Assembly: GCF_016865525.2 (NCBI RefSeq)
Contig: NZ_CP075169.1
Location: 6,138,337-6,202,336 of the forward strand
DNA from: Sodalis ligni
GTDB taxonomy: Bacteria > Pseudomonadota > Gammaproteobacteria > Enterobacterales > Enterobacteriaceae
Length of the DNA stretch: 64,000 nt
Reading direction: 5' to 3'
Shown here: piece after piece, positions 27,841 to 39,411 of the stretch
Position numbering within the stretch: the first letter of the stretch is position 1
Layout: each line of letters opens with the position of its first letter
Position numbers and translations under genes: made by a program
Notes under the pieces: generated by a model
Seen by the model: only the letters and a program-made list of their open reading frames with translations
What the model was told of the DNA's origin: nothing
The model's database searches: none

Positions 27841-29391
27841 TCAAACCTTGGCCCGCGGCATTTGAGATACCAGTGAAAGATTCACATCCATCCCTTCCAC
27901 CTGGAAATGGGGCACCGCATAGAGTTTGACGCGAAAGAAACCCGGGTTGTCATCAATATCTTCAACCGTCACCTTTGCGTCGCGCAGAGGATGCGACGCC
28001 TGTAAATCGTCCCCCGGATCGGTCATTTCCGTCACCAGGCCGCGGATCCAGTTATTCAGCTCCAGCTCCAACAGGCGGCGATCTTTGGTGGTACCGATAT
28101 TTTCACGCTGGATAAGCTTCAGGTAATGAGCGATACGCGACAACAGGAAGATATAGGGCAGGCGGGAATTGATGCGGCTGTTGGCCGTAGCGGTCTGACT
28201 GTCGTATAACGCCGGTTTCTGCACCGAATTGGCGGAGAAAAAACAGGCATAGTCTCGATTTTTATAATAAGACAACGGGATAAAGCCCAGGTTGGCGAAC
28301 TCGAATTCCCTGGTTTCCGGGATCATGACTTCCGAGGGGATCTTGACCTGATTGCCCGTGCCGAGATCATAAAGGTGGATAGGCAGGTCGGTCACCGCCC
28401 CACCTGCCTGTGGCCCGCGGATTTGCACGCACCAGCCGTTTTTGATAAAACTTTTCACCATGTTGGCGGCAAAGGCGAAAGATGCATTGGTCCACAGGTA
28501 GCGATCGTGATCCGGTCCTTTTACCTGCTCAATGTAGTTGAAGCTACGCACAGGAACGGTATCAGGGCCGTAGGGCAGCCGGCCCAGCACGCGCGGCAAG
28601 GTCAGACCGATATAGCGGGCATCGTCGCTGTCGCGGAAAGCCTTCCATTTCAGGTATTCGGCGCGGTCGAAATAATTGCCGATATCTTTAATGGCGGCCA
28701 CGTCTTCCATGGTCTCTTTACCGAAAAAGGCCGGCCCGACGGAGCCGATAAACGGCATATGGGCGGCGGCGGCCACTTTGGATATGTTACGCAGCAAGGC
28801 GATATCCCGCGGACCGCGATCGAACTCGTAGTTTGAAATGGCGGCGGCAATGGGCTCCCCGCCCGGCGTATCATACTCGTGGGTGTAGGTGATGGCGTAG
28901 AGACCGCTTTGGGCGATTTCCGGCGCATCGTCAAAATCCTGCACAAGATGATCTTTACTGATATCCAGCAGCTCAATTCGCACGTTATGGCGAAAATCGG
29001 TCTGATCAATCAGGGACTTCACTCCGCGCCAGGTGGATTCGAGGCGCTGGAAATCCGGATGATGCATGACCTGGTCCAATTGCCGGCTGATTTGGTTATC
29101 CAGCGCGGCGATATGGCTGTCCAAAAGCGTTTTATCCAGCCGCTCCACCCTTTGTCGCGACTGTCCGAGCAAGTCCATAAACACCCGGACCGCCGCCGTT
29201 ACCCTTTCATCGGTGGAGACATCAGAAAGGGCATCGCTGTTCTGAAACGACTCGATAGCGGTAACGGAGGTTACCGGGGTAAGATTGATCTTCTCAAACA
29301 GAGCCGCATAGACACTTTTCGCCCCCTCGGCAGCGTTGTTTTGTACCTCAGTGGTTGCGTGATCACGAACGTTGTTTTCCTGTAACGACAT
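27841..29391 (-). CDS. tssC: T6SS contractile sheath large subunit TssC (VipB)
   Basis: Large sheath subunit that pairs with TssB. The ATG at 29391 (MSLQENNVRDH) gives 516 residues; the frame extends 11 codons upstream without family support. Conserved segments include HHPDFQRLESTWRGVKSL, the YTHEYDTPGGEPI loop, FIGSVGPAFFG, LPRVLGRLPYG and the C-terminal VKLYAVPHFQVEGMDVNLSLV. The gene is intact, unlike its partner tssB 29 bp upstream. Confidence 0.97.
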   Translation of the reverse strand: MSLQENNVRDHATTEVQNNAAEGAKSVYAALFEKINLTPVTSVTAIESFQNSDALSDVSTDERVTAAVRVFMDLLGQSRQRVERLDKTLLDSHIAALDNQISRQLDQVMHHPDFQRLESTWRGVKSLIDQTDFRHNVRIELLDISKDHLVQDFDDAPEIAQSGLYAITYTHEYDTPGGEPIAAAISNYEFDRGPRDIALLRNISKVAAAAHMPFIGSVGPAFFGKETMEDVAAIKDIGNYFDRAEYLKWKAFRDSDDARYIGLTLPRVLGRLPYGPDTVPVRSFNYIEQVKGPDHDRYLWTNASFAFAANMVKSFIKNGWCVQIRGPQAGGAVTDLPIHLYDLGTGNQVKIPSEVMIPETREFEFANLGFIPLSYYKNRDYACFFSANSVQKPALYDSQTATANSRINSRLPYIFLLSRIAHYLKLIQRENIGTTKDRRLLELELNNWIRGLVTEMTDPGDDLQASHPLRDAKVTVEDIDDNPGFFRVKLYAVPHFQVEGMDVNLSLVSQMPRAKV

Positions 29392-29420
29392 AAATGCAGT
29401 TCCTTCTTTTCCGTGACGGA

Positions 29421-29915
29421 TCAATTGACTGGCGGGACCAGGGCGGCCAAATCCATACGCAGTTCTTGGCTTAATGCCTCATCCTTCAGGATGTATTCCA
29501 ATTCCCGGCGAAAAGCGGCGTTATCCAGCAAATTGGATTTAAGATCCCTCAGCAGGTTGCGCATCGCCAATAGGGCTCGCAGCTGCGGAATCTGGCGCGC
29601 CACCTGTTCAGGTTCAAAATCTTTCATATGCCGGAATGAGAGGGCCACCGCAGTCTCGGCATTATCGTCAGCCAGCGCGTCGGACACGGAAATCATCAGG
29701 TTTGGCTGTAAATCAGCCAGTACGCTGTTGAAATTATTTTTATCAATGGGCAGTTTGCTACGTTCGGACAACGGACGCTGTTCGCGGCCATTGCTATAGT
29801 CCCCATAACCAAGAGCTTTAAGGGCAGTTCAACGTTTTTCTGGCTCCGCCGGTATGGAGATCAATTTTATATTGATTCGCGCTTTTGGTACTTCGTGTTG
29901 AAAACTGTCAGCCAT
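29421..29915 (-). pseudogene. tssB: T6SS sheath small subunit TssB (VipA), broken near the N terminus
   Basis: Small sheath subunit. ATG at 29915 starts MADSFQHEVPKARINIKL, the usual TssB opening, with an AAGG ribosome site. Three one-base losses then break the frame, near 29862 (G), 29835-29839 (A-run) and 29801-29804 (G-run). With these restored the protein reads DLHTGGARKNVELPLKLLVM, GDYSNGREQRPLSERSKL, then the intact remainder from 29771 (NNFNSVL, KDFEPEQVARQIPQL, MRNLLRDLKSNLLDN). Length would be 165 residues, as usual. As sequenced only residues 51 onwards can be made from an internal ATG, without the N-terminal strand that links sheath subunits. Confidence 0.88.
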
Positions 29916-30750
29916 AAACCAGCCTTATGAATTTATTGAAAAGAAATTATCACCCGTTATTTACTTACCGGGATGACCACAATTAAAGGAACCATACCGA
30001 TATTTAAACTTAGAATAATTAAAATAAGACGTATGGCACCTCATTCATACATATCCATATAAAACTATGATCGTGCCAGGTCGGAAATAATTTTTCCTTG
30101 GGGAGGAGTAGGCAGAGTATATAAAGCTCAGATGAAAAATATCAAGTGATAATAATCCCCATAATAAACATGGAAACCTGTCTCATCTTGGATGAGAGCG
30201 AATAATTGCCGAATTCATATTAATCATCCGTCAGTTGGCGGGTTGATGCGTGAATGAGCATGCTTTTGATTGAGCTATTAATGAGATATCGGCCAGAACG
30301 GTTAAACACCTACAATTAATACCCTTGGGTTTAATCAACCAACGGCACTTTATTTTTATCAATTACACGAAGAGATAATATTTAAAAAACATCAACAAAT
30401 AGTAGATTCAAATAGCCAATCGTTGAGCATTTTCAGTTATGGGGTCAATAATTTCGTAAAACAACCTTCCGCTGCTATGGAAAATAGTACCGTCCATTTT
30501 CTGAAATATTATTCCTTTTGGGCAACAACAAATAGAAAGCCTACCATCACTGCCGGCAGAACTTCCGCTCATAGTATTACTCAGACATTGAGGCAGAAGG
30601 CAGCAAAGGAATACGAACTGAAAATCCGGTTTTGTAATCAATAATGAAGTACGGCACTAGGGGCAATGAATATCCGCGATACCGGGTCGCCTTTGAGTTA
30701 TTAGGGCATAAAAAAATACGGAACGGGTTGTTTTACCGGCAGTACAAGCA
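29916..30750. other. AT-rich intergenic region upstream of the T6SS cluster
   Basis: These 835 bp separate tssB from the rpmE terminator and must hold the T6SS promoter on the minus strand. The stretch is clearly more AT-rich than its flanks. Short open frames exist on both strands around 30408-30644, but they overlap one another, lack a convincing ribosome site and match no family I know. I see no clear sigma-54 element and cannot place the promoter. Confidence 0.5.
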
Positions 30751-30780
30751 CAAAGCCCCGATCAATTGATCGGGGCTTTG
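30751..30780 (-). terminator. Perfect 30-bp palindrome, terminator of rpmE
   Basis: CAAAGCCCCGATCAA is followed directly by its exact reverse complement. It lies 50 bp after the rpmE stop. The stem is strong and GC-rich at its base, but only three Ts follow within the palindrome, so efficiency is uncertain. It can act in both directions and insulates the T6SS upstream region. Confidence 0.75.
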
Positions 30781-30830
30781 TCAACCGGAAGCCTTCGTCC
30801 CATTGGGCGCAGGCTAATCCAGCGGGGATA

Positions 30831-33444
<2,614 letters not shown>

Positions 33445-33582
33445 CAGCGGTTTTTCATGCCGGATTTTTGTGATTGCCATTCGAATAATATTGAAAGATC
33501 CGACACCATCGGCCTTTTAAATATCCCAAGTCCCTCACAATCTGATAGAAAGGACAATATTCATTATTACGTGTTCTTTTAA

Positions 33583-33683
33583 CAGCAACCCGTAACCGGG
33601 ACGGTGCAACAATGCCCCGGCGACTGTAAATGGGATAGTAGGTTAATTCGTCAGCGTTAACCTGACGCCAGGAGATGAATGTG
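33583..33683 (+). promoter_or_regulatory. Structured cytR leader resembling a cobalamin riboswitch core
   Basis: GCCCCGGCGACTGTAA at 33614-33629 differs in one position from a common form of the most conserved cobalamin-riboswitch element. GGTG lies 7 nt before it, and GCCAGGAGA at 33667-33675 resembles the B12 box and contains the cytR ribosome site AGGAG. Two stems that cannot form as simple hairpins together, AGGTTAA with TTAACCT (33640-33663) and CGTCAG with CTGACG (33649-33667), end just before that site. The 5' half of the riboswitch is not convincing, so this is tentative. Confidence 0.3.
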
Positions 33684-34715
33684 GAACTTAAAAGGCCTAC
33701 CGTCGTGGCGACCATGAAGGATGTGGCGGAGAAGGCAGGGGTATCTACAGCCACTGTTTCCAGGGCATTGATGAATCCTGAAAAGGTTTCCGCCCAGACC
33801 CGGAAAAGAGTCCAGATTGCAGTACAATCTGTCGGTTACGATCCGCAACCCCTGGCCCGTCAGGTAAGGCGCAACGAAACCCGCAATTTATTGGTTATGG
33901 TGCCTGATATTTGCGACCCTTTTTTTTCCGAAATGTTGCGGGGAATTGAAGAAACCGCAGATGAGCAAGGGTATCTGGTCCTGATAGCCGATTGCGCGCA
34001 CCAACATCCGGATAAAAAAAGCTTTAGCGATTTGATCATCGCCCGGCAAATCGATGGTATGTTGCTGCTGGGTTCCGTTCTGCCGTTCGCCATTGATAAA
34101 ACTCAGCAGCAGAATTTACCGCCGATGGTCATGGCAAATGAATTTGTCCCCGAGCTTGAGTTGGCCACCGTACATATCGATAATCTTACCGCGGCCTATG
34201 AAGCGGCGGATTATCTGTTTAAACTCGGCCACCGGCGGATCGGCTGTATCAGCGGGCCGGCGGACCTGACATTGTGCCAATATCGGGTGCAGGGATTTAT
34301 CCAGGCGCTGCGCCGCCACGGCATTCCGGCGGGCGAACATATGGTTTACCGGGGCGATATCAGTTTTCAGACCGGCGCGGCGGGGCTTAATGCATTAATA
34401 TCGCAAACCAATCCGCCAACTGCTATCTTTTGTCACAGTGATATCATTGCGTTCGGCGCTTTGTCGCAGGCAAGGAAAATCGGCTTGAGCGTACCGAATG
34501 ATTTGTCTCTGATAGGATTTGATGATATTACGCTGGCAAACTATTGCGATCCGCCGTTGACCACCGTGGCGCAGCCGAGTTTCCAGATCGGGCGTGAAGC
34601 GACGCTGTTGCTTTTGCAGCAGGTAAGGCAGCATCAGATGACGAATACCTCTTTGCTGCTGGACAGTAAATTGATCGTCCGGGGCAGCACCGCGGCGCCC
34701 CGTATAAAAACATGA
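33675..34715 (+). CDS. cytR: LacI-family repressor CytR
   Basis: Repressor of nucleoside uptake and catabolism genes that acts together with CRP. The helix-turn-helix MKDVAEKAGVSTATVSRALMN is at about residues 14-34, followed by the hinge and periplasmic-binding-like domain (VPDICDPFFSEMLRGIE, HIDNLTAAYEAADYL, FCHSDIIAFGALSQA). Length 346 against 341 in E. coli. Start choice: ATG 33675 directly abuts the AGGAG site, whereas GTG 33681 has a 6-nt spacing and may be the true start. Confidence 0.95.
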   Translation: MNVELKRPTVVATMKDVAEKAGVSTATVSRALMNPEKVSAQTRKRVQIAVQSVGYDPQPLARQVRRNETRNLLVMVPDICDPFFSEMLRGIEETADEQGYLVLIADCAHQHPDKKSFSDLIIARQIDGMLLLGSVLPFAIDKTQQQNLPPMVMANEFVPELELATVHIDNLTAAYEAADYLFKLGHRRIGCISGPADLTLCQYRVQGFIQALRRHGIPAGEHMVYRGDISFQTGAAGLNALISQTNPPTAIFCHSDIIAFGALSQARKIGLSVPNDLSLIGFDDITLANYCDPPLTTVAQPSFQIGREATLLLLQQVRQHQMTNTSLLLDSKLIVRGSTAAPRIKT

Positions 34716-34804
34716 CGGGCTTTAGGAATACAGGCGCTAGTCAAATAATATTGCCTTCAGTAACATGACGGGCTGGTTACTTTCTTAAACTTAGCGAAAT
34801 AATA

Positions 34805-35794
34805 GTGGCACAAAGAGACTATGTAAGCCGTGGAAGGACCAATACGCGGCGCAGAAAACCAAACAGTCGAAAAAAGCGCACGTCTTCCGGCATTTCAAAA
34901 ACCATGATCGCTCTGGCGGTTGCCGTATTGATAACGTTTATCGGCGGTCTCTATTTTATTGCACACAATAAAACGGAAGAGGCGGTAATTTTACCAAGCC
35001 ACGGCAATCACACCAATAACGGACTGCCGCCGAAACCCGAGGAGCGCTGGCGTTATATCAAGGAGCTTGAAAACCGGCAGATTGGCGTACAGTCCCCTAC
35101 CGAACCCACCGCCGGCGGAGAAGTGCAATCGCCGGCGCAATTGACCGATGAACAGCGTCAGTTGCTTGAGCAAATGCAGGCGGATATGCGCCAGCAGCCC
35201 ACTCATCTAAACGAAGTGCCTTATAACGATCAAACGAGGAACTCCGCGGCCAACACCGGCCGGTCCCCGGCGAACCCGTTCACGGCGCAGCCATTGCCGC
35301 GCCAGGCGCCTTCCGTCACGCAGACCACGCCCCGCCAGGCGGCGCCCGTTACGGCACAGCCCCGTCAGACGCCTTCCACGACCCTGGTCGCTCCACGCGA
35401 GGTTGCGCCCGCCGCCTCGCAGCCGCGCAAGACGCCGTCCGTCGCCGAGCAACCGCGCCAGGCGCCGATTACCGCCATCACCCAGCCTCGTCAGGCCGAG
35501 CCGTCGGCGCAGGCTTCACCAGCGCCGAAAGCCGAAGCCAAAACCGACAGCGCGGCGAAGGAAAAGTCCCAGCGCTGGGTAATACAGTGCGGATCCTATA
35601 AGGTCATGGATCAGGCAGAATCCGTCCGCGCCCAACTGGCGTTCGGCGGCGTTGAAAGCCGTATCACCACCAGCGGCGGCTGGAATCGCGTGATGTTGGG
35701 CCCCTATCCCAACCGCGCCAGCGCCGATAAATCGTTACAAAATCTCCGCGGCTCAGGGGTACCAAATTGTATCCCTATTGCCAGCGGGGGTTGA
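34805..35794 (+). CDS. ftsN: Cell-division protein FtsN
   Basis: Late divisome protein that triggers septal wall synthesis. It starts at GTG 34805 (MAQRDYVSRGR), as in E. coli, and has 329 residues. A basic cytoplasmic tail is followed by one membrane helix (about residues 35-57), the LPPKPEERWRYIKELENRQIG segment just after it that activates septal synthesis, and a long linker with repeated PRQ-type units. The C-terminal SPOR domain (about 255-329, WVIQCGSYKVMDQAESVRAQL) binds denuded peptidoglycan. Confidence 0.97.
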   Translation: MAQRDYVSRGRTNTRRRKPNSRKKRTSSGISKTMIALAVAVLITFIGGLYFIAHNKTEEAVILPSHGNHTNNGLPPKPEERWRYIKELENRQIGVQSPTEPTAGGEVQSPAQLTDEQRQLLEQMQADMRQQPTHLNEVPYNDQTRNSAANTGRSPANPFTAQPLPRQAPSVTQTTPRQAAPVTAQPRQTPSTTLVAPREVAPAASQPRKTPSVAEQPRQAPITAITQPRQAEPSAQASPAPKAEAKTDSAAKEKSQRWVIQCGSYKVMDQAESVRAQLAFGGVESRITTSGGWNRVMLGPYPNRASADKSLQNLRGSGVPNCIPIASGG

Positions 35795-35817
35795 AAAAAG
35801 CCAATCCCGCCCCATTT
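35790..35817 (+). promoter_or_regulatory. Heat-shock (sigma-32) promoter of hslVU
   Basis: GTTGAAA at 35790-35796 and CCCCATTT at 35810-35817 match the sigma-32 elements CTTGAAA and CCCCATNT with a 13-bp spacer. The -35 element overlaps the ftsN stop codon. This fits the known heat induction of hslVU. Confidence 0.85.
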
Positions 35818-35829
35818 ATAATTTCAAAT

Positions 35830-35850
35830 GCCCCGGATGAATGCCGGGGC
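35830..35850 (+). promoter_or_regulatory. Stem-loop in the hslVU mRNA leader
   Basis: GCCCCGG and CCGGGGC pair across a 7-nt loop, 30 nt before the hslV start. In E. coli a stem-loop in the hslVU 5' leader stabilises the message; position and shape agree. It could also weakly terminate ftsN transcription. Confidence 0.65.
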
Positions 35851-35879
35851 TTCATTCTATCTCTACCGGAGAGTTGCTC

Positions 35880-36434
35880 GTGACAACAATCGTAAGCGTA
35901 CGCCGCAACGGCCATGTGGTAATTGGTGGCGATGGCCAGGCCACTCTGGGAAATACGGTAATGAAAGGCAATGTAATCAAAGTCCGGCGCTTGCATCATG
36001 AACAGGTGCTCGCGGGCTTTGCCGGCGGCACTGCCGATGCCTTCACACTATTTGAATTATTTGAGCGTAAATTGGATCAGCATCAAGGCCATCTTTTGAA
36101 GGCCGCCGTGGAGCTGGCCAAGGATTGGCGTACCGATCGGATGCTGCGCAAGCTGGAAGCGCTGCTGGCGGTAGCGGATAAAAAGAATTCCCTTATCATC
36201 ACCGGCAATGGCGATGTGATTCAGCCTGAAAACGACCTGATTGCCATCGGTTCCGGCGGGCCTTATGCTCAGGCAGCCGCGCGGGCATTGCTGGAAAATA
36301 CTGAATTGGGCGCACGAGATATCGTCGAGAAAGCGTTGAGTATCGCCGGGGATATCTGTATTTATACCAATCAGTTCCATACTATTGAAGAATTAACGTA
36401 CGAAGCGCAAGGATCCGAAATATGTCCGAAATGA
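35880..36434 (+). CDS. hslV: ATP-dependent protease peptidase subunit HslV, with C-terminal extension
   Basis: Proteasome-like threonine protease of the HslUV complex. The GTG at 35880 encodes [19 protein letters not shown]; after Met removal Thr is the nucleophile. Other marks are [17 protein letters not shown] and [18 protein letters not shown]. The usual end, ELTYEA, is followed by CAA at 36408-36410 where E. coli has the TAA stop directly before the hslU ribosome site. The protein therefore gains eight residues (QGSEICPK) and overlaps hslU by 13 bp. HslV C-terminal residues lie near the HslU docking face. Confidence 0.95.
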   Translation: MTTIVSVRRNGHVVIGGDGQATLGNTVMKGNVIKVRRLHHEQVLAGFAGGTADAFTLFELFERKLDQHQGHLLKAAVELAKDWRTDRMLRKLEALLAVADKKNSLIITGNGDVIQPENDLIAIGSGGPYAQAAARALLENTELGARDIVEKALSIAGDICIYTNQFHTIEELTYEAQGSEICPK

Positions 36435-37753
36435 CCCCACGCGAAATCGTCAGCGAACTCGACGGCTATATCATAGGCCAGCATAATGCGAAACGGGCAG
36501 TGGCCATCGCATTACGCAATCGCTGGCGCCGCATGCAACTGGACGAAGCATTGCGCCACGAAGTCACGCCGAAAAATATTTTAATGATCGGCCCCACCGG
36601 CGTCGGCAAAACGGAAATTGCCCGCCGCCTCGCAAAACTGGCCAATGCGCCTTTTATCAAGGTTGAAGCGACCAAATTCACCGAAGTAGGCTACGTCGGC
36701 AAGGAAGTGGATTCCATTATCCGCGATCTCACCGATGCCGCCGTCAAGATGGTGCGTTTGCAATCCATGGATAAGAATCGCCACCGCGCCGAAGAATTGG
36801 CGGAAGAGCGGGTGCTTGACGTCCTGATCCCGCCGGCTAAAAACAACTGGGGCCAGCCGGAAGAAACGGCTGAACCTTCGGCTGCCCGGCAGAATTTCCG
36901 CAAAAAACTGCGTGAAGGGGAACTGGACGACAAAGAAATAGAAATCAATCTGGCTGCCGCGCCAATGGGTGTCGAAATCATGGCTCCTCCGGGCATGGAA
37001 GAGATGACCAATCAGCTGCAATCGATGTTTAAAAATCTGGCCGGACAGAAACAAAAACCGCGCAAGATTAAAATCAAGGAAGCGTTAAAGCTTCTGGTGG
37101 AAGAAGAAGCGGCCAAACTGGTAAATCCGGAAGAGCTGAAAGAGACGGCCATTGAAGCCGTCGAGCAGCACGGGATCGTGTTCATCGATGAGATTGATAA
37201 AATCTGTAAACGCGGCGAAACCTCCGGCCCGGACGTTTCACGGGAAGGGGTGCAGCGGGATTTGCTGCCGCTGGTGGAAGGCTGCACCGTTTCCACCAAG
37301 CACGGCATGGTGAAAACCGATCATATTCTGTTTATCGCCTCCGGCGCGTTCCAGGTCTCCAAACCGTCCGATCTGATTCCGGAATTACAGGGCCGCTTGC
37401 CCATCCGGGTTGAGCTGGAAGCCCTGACCACCAATGATTTCGAACGCATCCTGACCGAGCCCAGCGCGTCGCTGACTATTCAGTACAAAGCGCTGATGGC
37501 TACCGAAGGGGTGGACATCGAATTCACCAGCGACGGCATCCGCCGCATCGCGGAAGCGGCTTGGCAGGTCAATGAGCGTACCGAAAATATCGGTGCCCGC
37601 CGGTTGCATACCGTCCTTGAACGGCTTATGGAAGATATTTCATATGATGCCAGTGAATGGGATGGTAAAACTATTACAATTGATGCAGATTATGTTCGTA
37701 GCCATTTGGATGAGCTAATATCTGATGAAGATTTAAGCCGGTTTATCCTCTAA
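36422..37753 (+). CDS. hslU: HslU ATPase subunit of the HslUV protease
   Basis: AAA+ unfoldase that feeds substrates to HslV. The 443 residues equal the E. coli length. Walker A is GPTGVGKTE (about residues 57-65), Walker B VFIDEIDK, the pore motif lies in [11 protein letters not shown], and the intermediate domain spans roughly residues 110-240. The C-terminal DEDLSRFIL tail inserts into HslV. The ribosome site AGGA lies inside the extended hslV end. Confidence 0.99.
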   Translation: MSEMTPREIVSELDGYIIGQHNAKRAVAIALRNRWRRMQLDEALRHEVTPKNILMIGPTGVGKTEIARRLAKLANAPFIKVEATKFTEVGYVGKEVDSIIRDLTDAAVKMVRLQSMDKNRHRAEELAEERVLDVLIPPAKNNWGQPEETAEPSAARQNFRKKLREGELDDKEIEINLAAAPMGVEIMAPPGMEEMTNQLQSMFKNLAGQKQKPRKIKIKEALKLLVEEEAAKLVNPEELKETAIEAVEQHGIVFIDEIDKICKRGETSGPDVSREGVQRDLLPLVEGCTVSTKHGMVKTDHILFIASGAFQVSKPSDLIPELQGRLPIRVELEALTTNDFERILTEPSASLTIQYKALMATEGVDIEFTSDGIRRIAEAAWQVNERTENIGARRLHTVLERLMEDISYDASEWDGKTITIDADYVRSHLDELISDEDLSRFIL

Positions 37754-37781
37754 ACGCTAAGGGATAAATGACATCCGAAAC

Positions 37782-37808
37782 GGGAGGCTACGGTCTCCTT
37801 TTTTTTTT
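37782..37808 (+). terminator. Rho-independent terminator of hslVU
   Basis: GGAGGC and GTCTCC form a 6-bp stem with a TACG tetraloop, followed by a run of ten Ts, 29 bp after the hslU stop. Confidence 0.93.
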
Positions 37809-37844
37809 ACCAGAACCGGGTATTCACACAAAGATCCGTTAACT

Positions 37845-38761
37845 ATGAGCCAAACCGTCACGTTAAGCCCCACCAAAGCCTGGATGGTCAGCCTGCGCCT
37901 GCGTACCCTGCCGCTGGCGTTGGCTTCCATTGTTACCGGTTCGGCTATGGCCGGCTGGCAAGGTCATTTCAAACCCGTTATTGCCCTGATGGCGCTGATA
38001 ACGGCCGCGTTGCTGCAGATTTTATCCAATCTGGCCAATGACTACGGCGACGCGATTAAAGGCAGTGACGAAAAAGGCCGTATCGGGCCGCTGCGCGGGA
38101 TGCAGTTGGGCATTATTACCCGTGAACAAATGAGGGTCGCCCTGTTGGCGGCCATTTTCCTGTCGCTATTATCCGGGGCGGTCTTGATCTGGATCGCCTG
38201 TGAAAACCCGCCGATATTCTGGGCTTTCTGGTCTTGGGGGTATTGGCGGTTATTGCCCCCCTCCCCTATACCATGGGTACCCGCCCCTACGGCTATATGG
38301 GCCTTGGCGATTTGTCCGTGCTGATCTTTTTCGGCTGGCTCAGCGTCGGCGGCAGCTATTATCTGCAAACCGGCGCTTTTCACAGCGTGGTGATGTTGCC
38401 CGCCACCGCCTGCGGGCTATTAGCCGCGGCGGTATTGAATATCAATAACCTGCGCGATATTGAGAGCGATCGTCTCAACGGCAAGAATACCCTCGCGGTA
38501 AGGCTCGGCCCGACGCGGGCACGTTATTATCACGTCGCGCTGCTCACCGGCGCGGTGTTTTGTCTGGCAATTTTTACCCTGCTTGAACTGCATAACCTGG
38601 TGGGCTGGCTGTTTGTTTTGACCGTGCCCGCATTATATATGCAAGCACGCTATGTTTTACATGAAACCAGCCCGTCAGGCATCCGTCCGATGCTGGAAAA
38701 AACCGTCAAATGTGCATTATTAATCAATATCTTATTCGCAGTCGGCCTGCTGTTTAGCTAA
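37845..38761 (+). pseudogene. menA: 1,4-dihydroxy-2-naphthoate octaprenyltransferase, one frameshift
   Basis: Membrane prenyltransferase of menaquinone synthesis (UbiA family). From ATG 37845 the frame follows MenA (KAWMVSLRLRTLPLALASI, SNLANDYGDAIKGSDEKGR) to about residue 125. Near 38218-38223 one base is missing (TTCTGGGC where TTCCTGGGC or TTCTTGGGC would fit), and the rest continues in the next frame: GFLVLGVLAVIAPLPYTMG, then NINNLRDIESDRLNGKNTLA to a stop at 38761. Restored length is 305 residues against 308 in E. coli. As sequenced the second aspartate-rich region is lost, so the product should be inactive unless this is a sequencing error. Confidence 0.9.
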
Positions 38762-38811
38762 ACATGCGTCGTTCATTTTTCTGATGCGTATCAACTTAGC
38801 AATTGATGATT

Positions 38812-38841
38812 TTGGCAACTGTCGTAAGAAAGCGATATACT
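38812..38841 (+). promoter_or_regulatory. Putative sigma-70 promoter of rraA
   Basis: TTGGCA at 38812-38817 and TATACT at 38836-38841 with an 18-bp spacer, about 33 bp before the rraA start. Confidence 0.55.
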
Positions 38842-38873
38842 TTGGGCTCCAGCGGCAACCCGACGTAAATCCT

Positions 38874-39359
38874 ATGAAATACGATACCTCAGAACTGTGC
38901 GACATTTATCATGAAGACGTGAATGTTGTTGAACCTCTTTTCAGTAATTTTGGCGGGAGGACATCGTTTGGCGGGCAAATCATTACCGTGAAATGCTTCG
39001 AGGATAATGGTTTGTTATACGATGTGCTCGAGGAAAACGGGCTTGGCCGGGTGCTGGTTGTGGATGGCGGCGGTTCGGTCCGTCGGGCCCTGATCAATGC
39101 CGAGCTGGGTAACCTGGCGATGCAGAATCAATGGGAAGGTATCGTGGTTTATGGCGCGGTGCGCCAGGTGGATGATCTGGAAGAGCTGGATCTGGGCATA
39201 CAAGCCATGGCCGCTACGCCGGCGGGCGCCGCGAGCGAAGGGATCGGTGAAAGCGACATACGGGTCAATTTCGGCGGAGTGACCTTTTTCTCCGGCGATC
39301 ATCTTTATGCCGACAATACCGGTATCATCCTGTCGGAAGACGCTCTCGACCTGGAATAA
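38874..39359 (+). CDS. rraA: Regulator of ribonuclease activity A
   Basis: Trimeric protein inhibitor that binds RNase E and modulates mRNA decay. ATG 38874 ([20 protein letters not shown]) gives 161 residues, the E. coli length; the upstream in-frame ATG at 38784 is not supported. The [18 protein letters not shown] segment and the C-terminal [18 protein letters not shown] are typical. Convergent with zapB. Confidence 0.98.
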   Translation: MKYDTSELCDIYHEDVNVVEPLFSNFGGRTSFGGQIITVKCFEDNGLLYDVLEENGLGRVLVVDGGGSVRRALINAELGNLAMQNQWEGIVVYGAVRQVDDLEELDLGIQAMAATPAGAASEGIGESDIRVNFGGVTFFSGDHLYADNTGIILSEDALDLE

Positions 39360-39372
39360 CCGCTGCGGGTAA

Positions 39373-39401
39373 CCAAAGGGCGGTTCGCCGTCGCCCTTTG
39401 G
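39373..39401. terminator. Bidirectional hairpin between rraA and zapB
   Basis: CCAAAGGGCG and CGCCCTTTGG form a perfect 10-bp stem with a 9-nt loop in the 52-bp gap between the two convergent stops. Confidence 0.8.
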
Positions 39402-39411
39402 ATCAAGGTTG

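Noticed and set aside
30020..30080. Possible sigma-54 promoter (TGGCAC motifs near 30034 and, on the minus strand, near 30075)
   Set aside because: The matching GC element at the required spacing is absent in both cases.
30408..30644. Two overlapping 73-77 codon frames on opposite strands
   Set aside because: No ribosome site, no recognisable motif, and they overlap in an AT-rich intergenic region. The minus-strand one contains a cysteine run that could be a remnant, but I cannot support it.
35325..35520. Repeated PRQ-type units in ftsN as a tandem DNA repeat
   Set aside because: The repetition is at protein level in the known low-complexity linker; the DNA units are not uniform.
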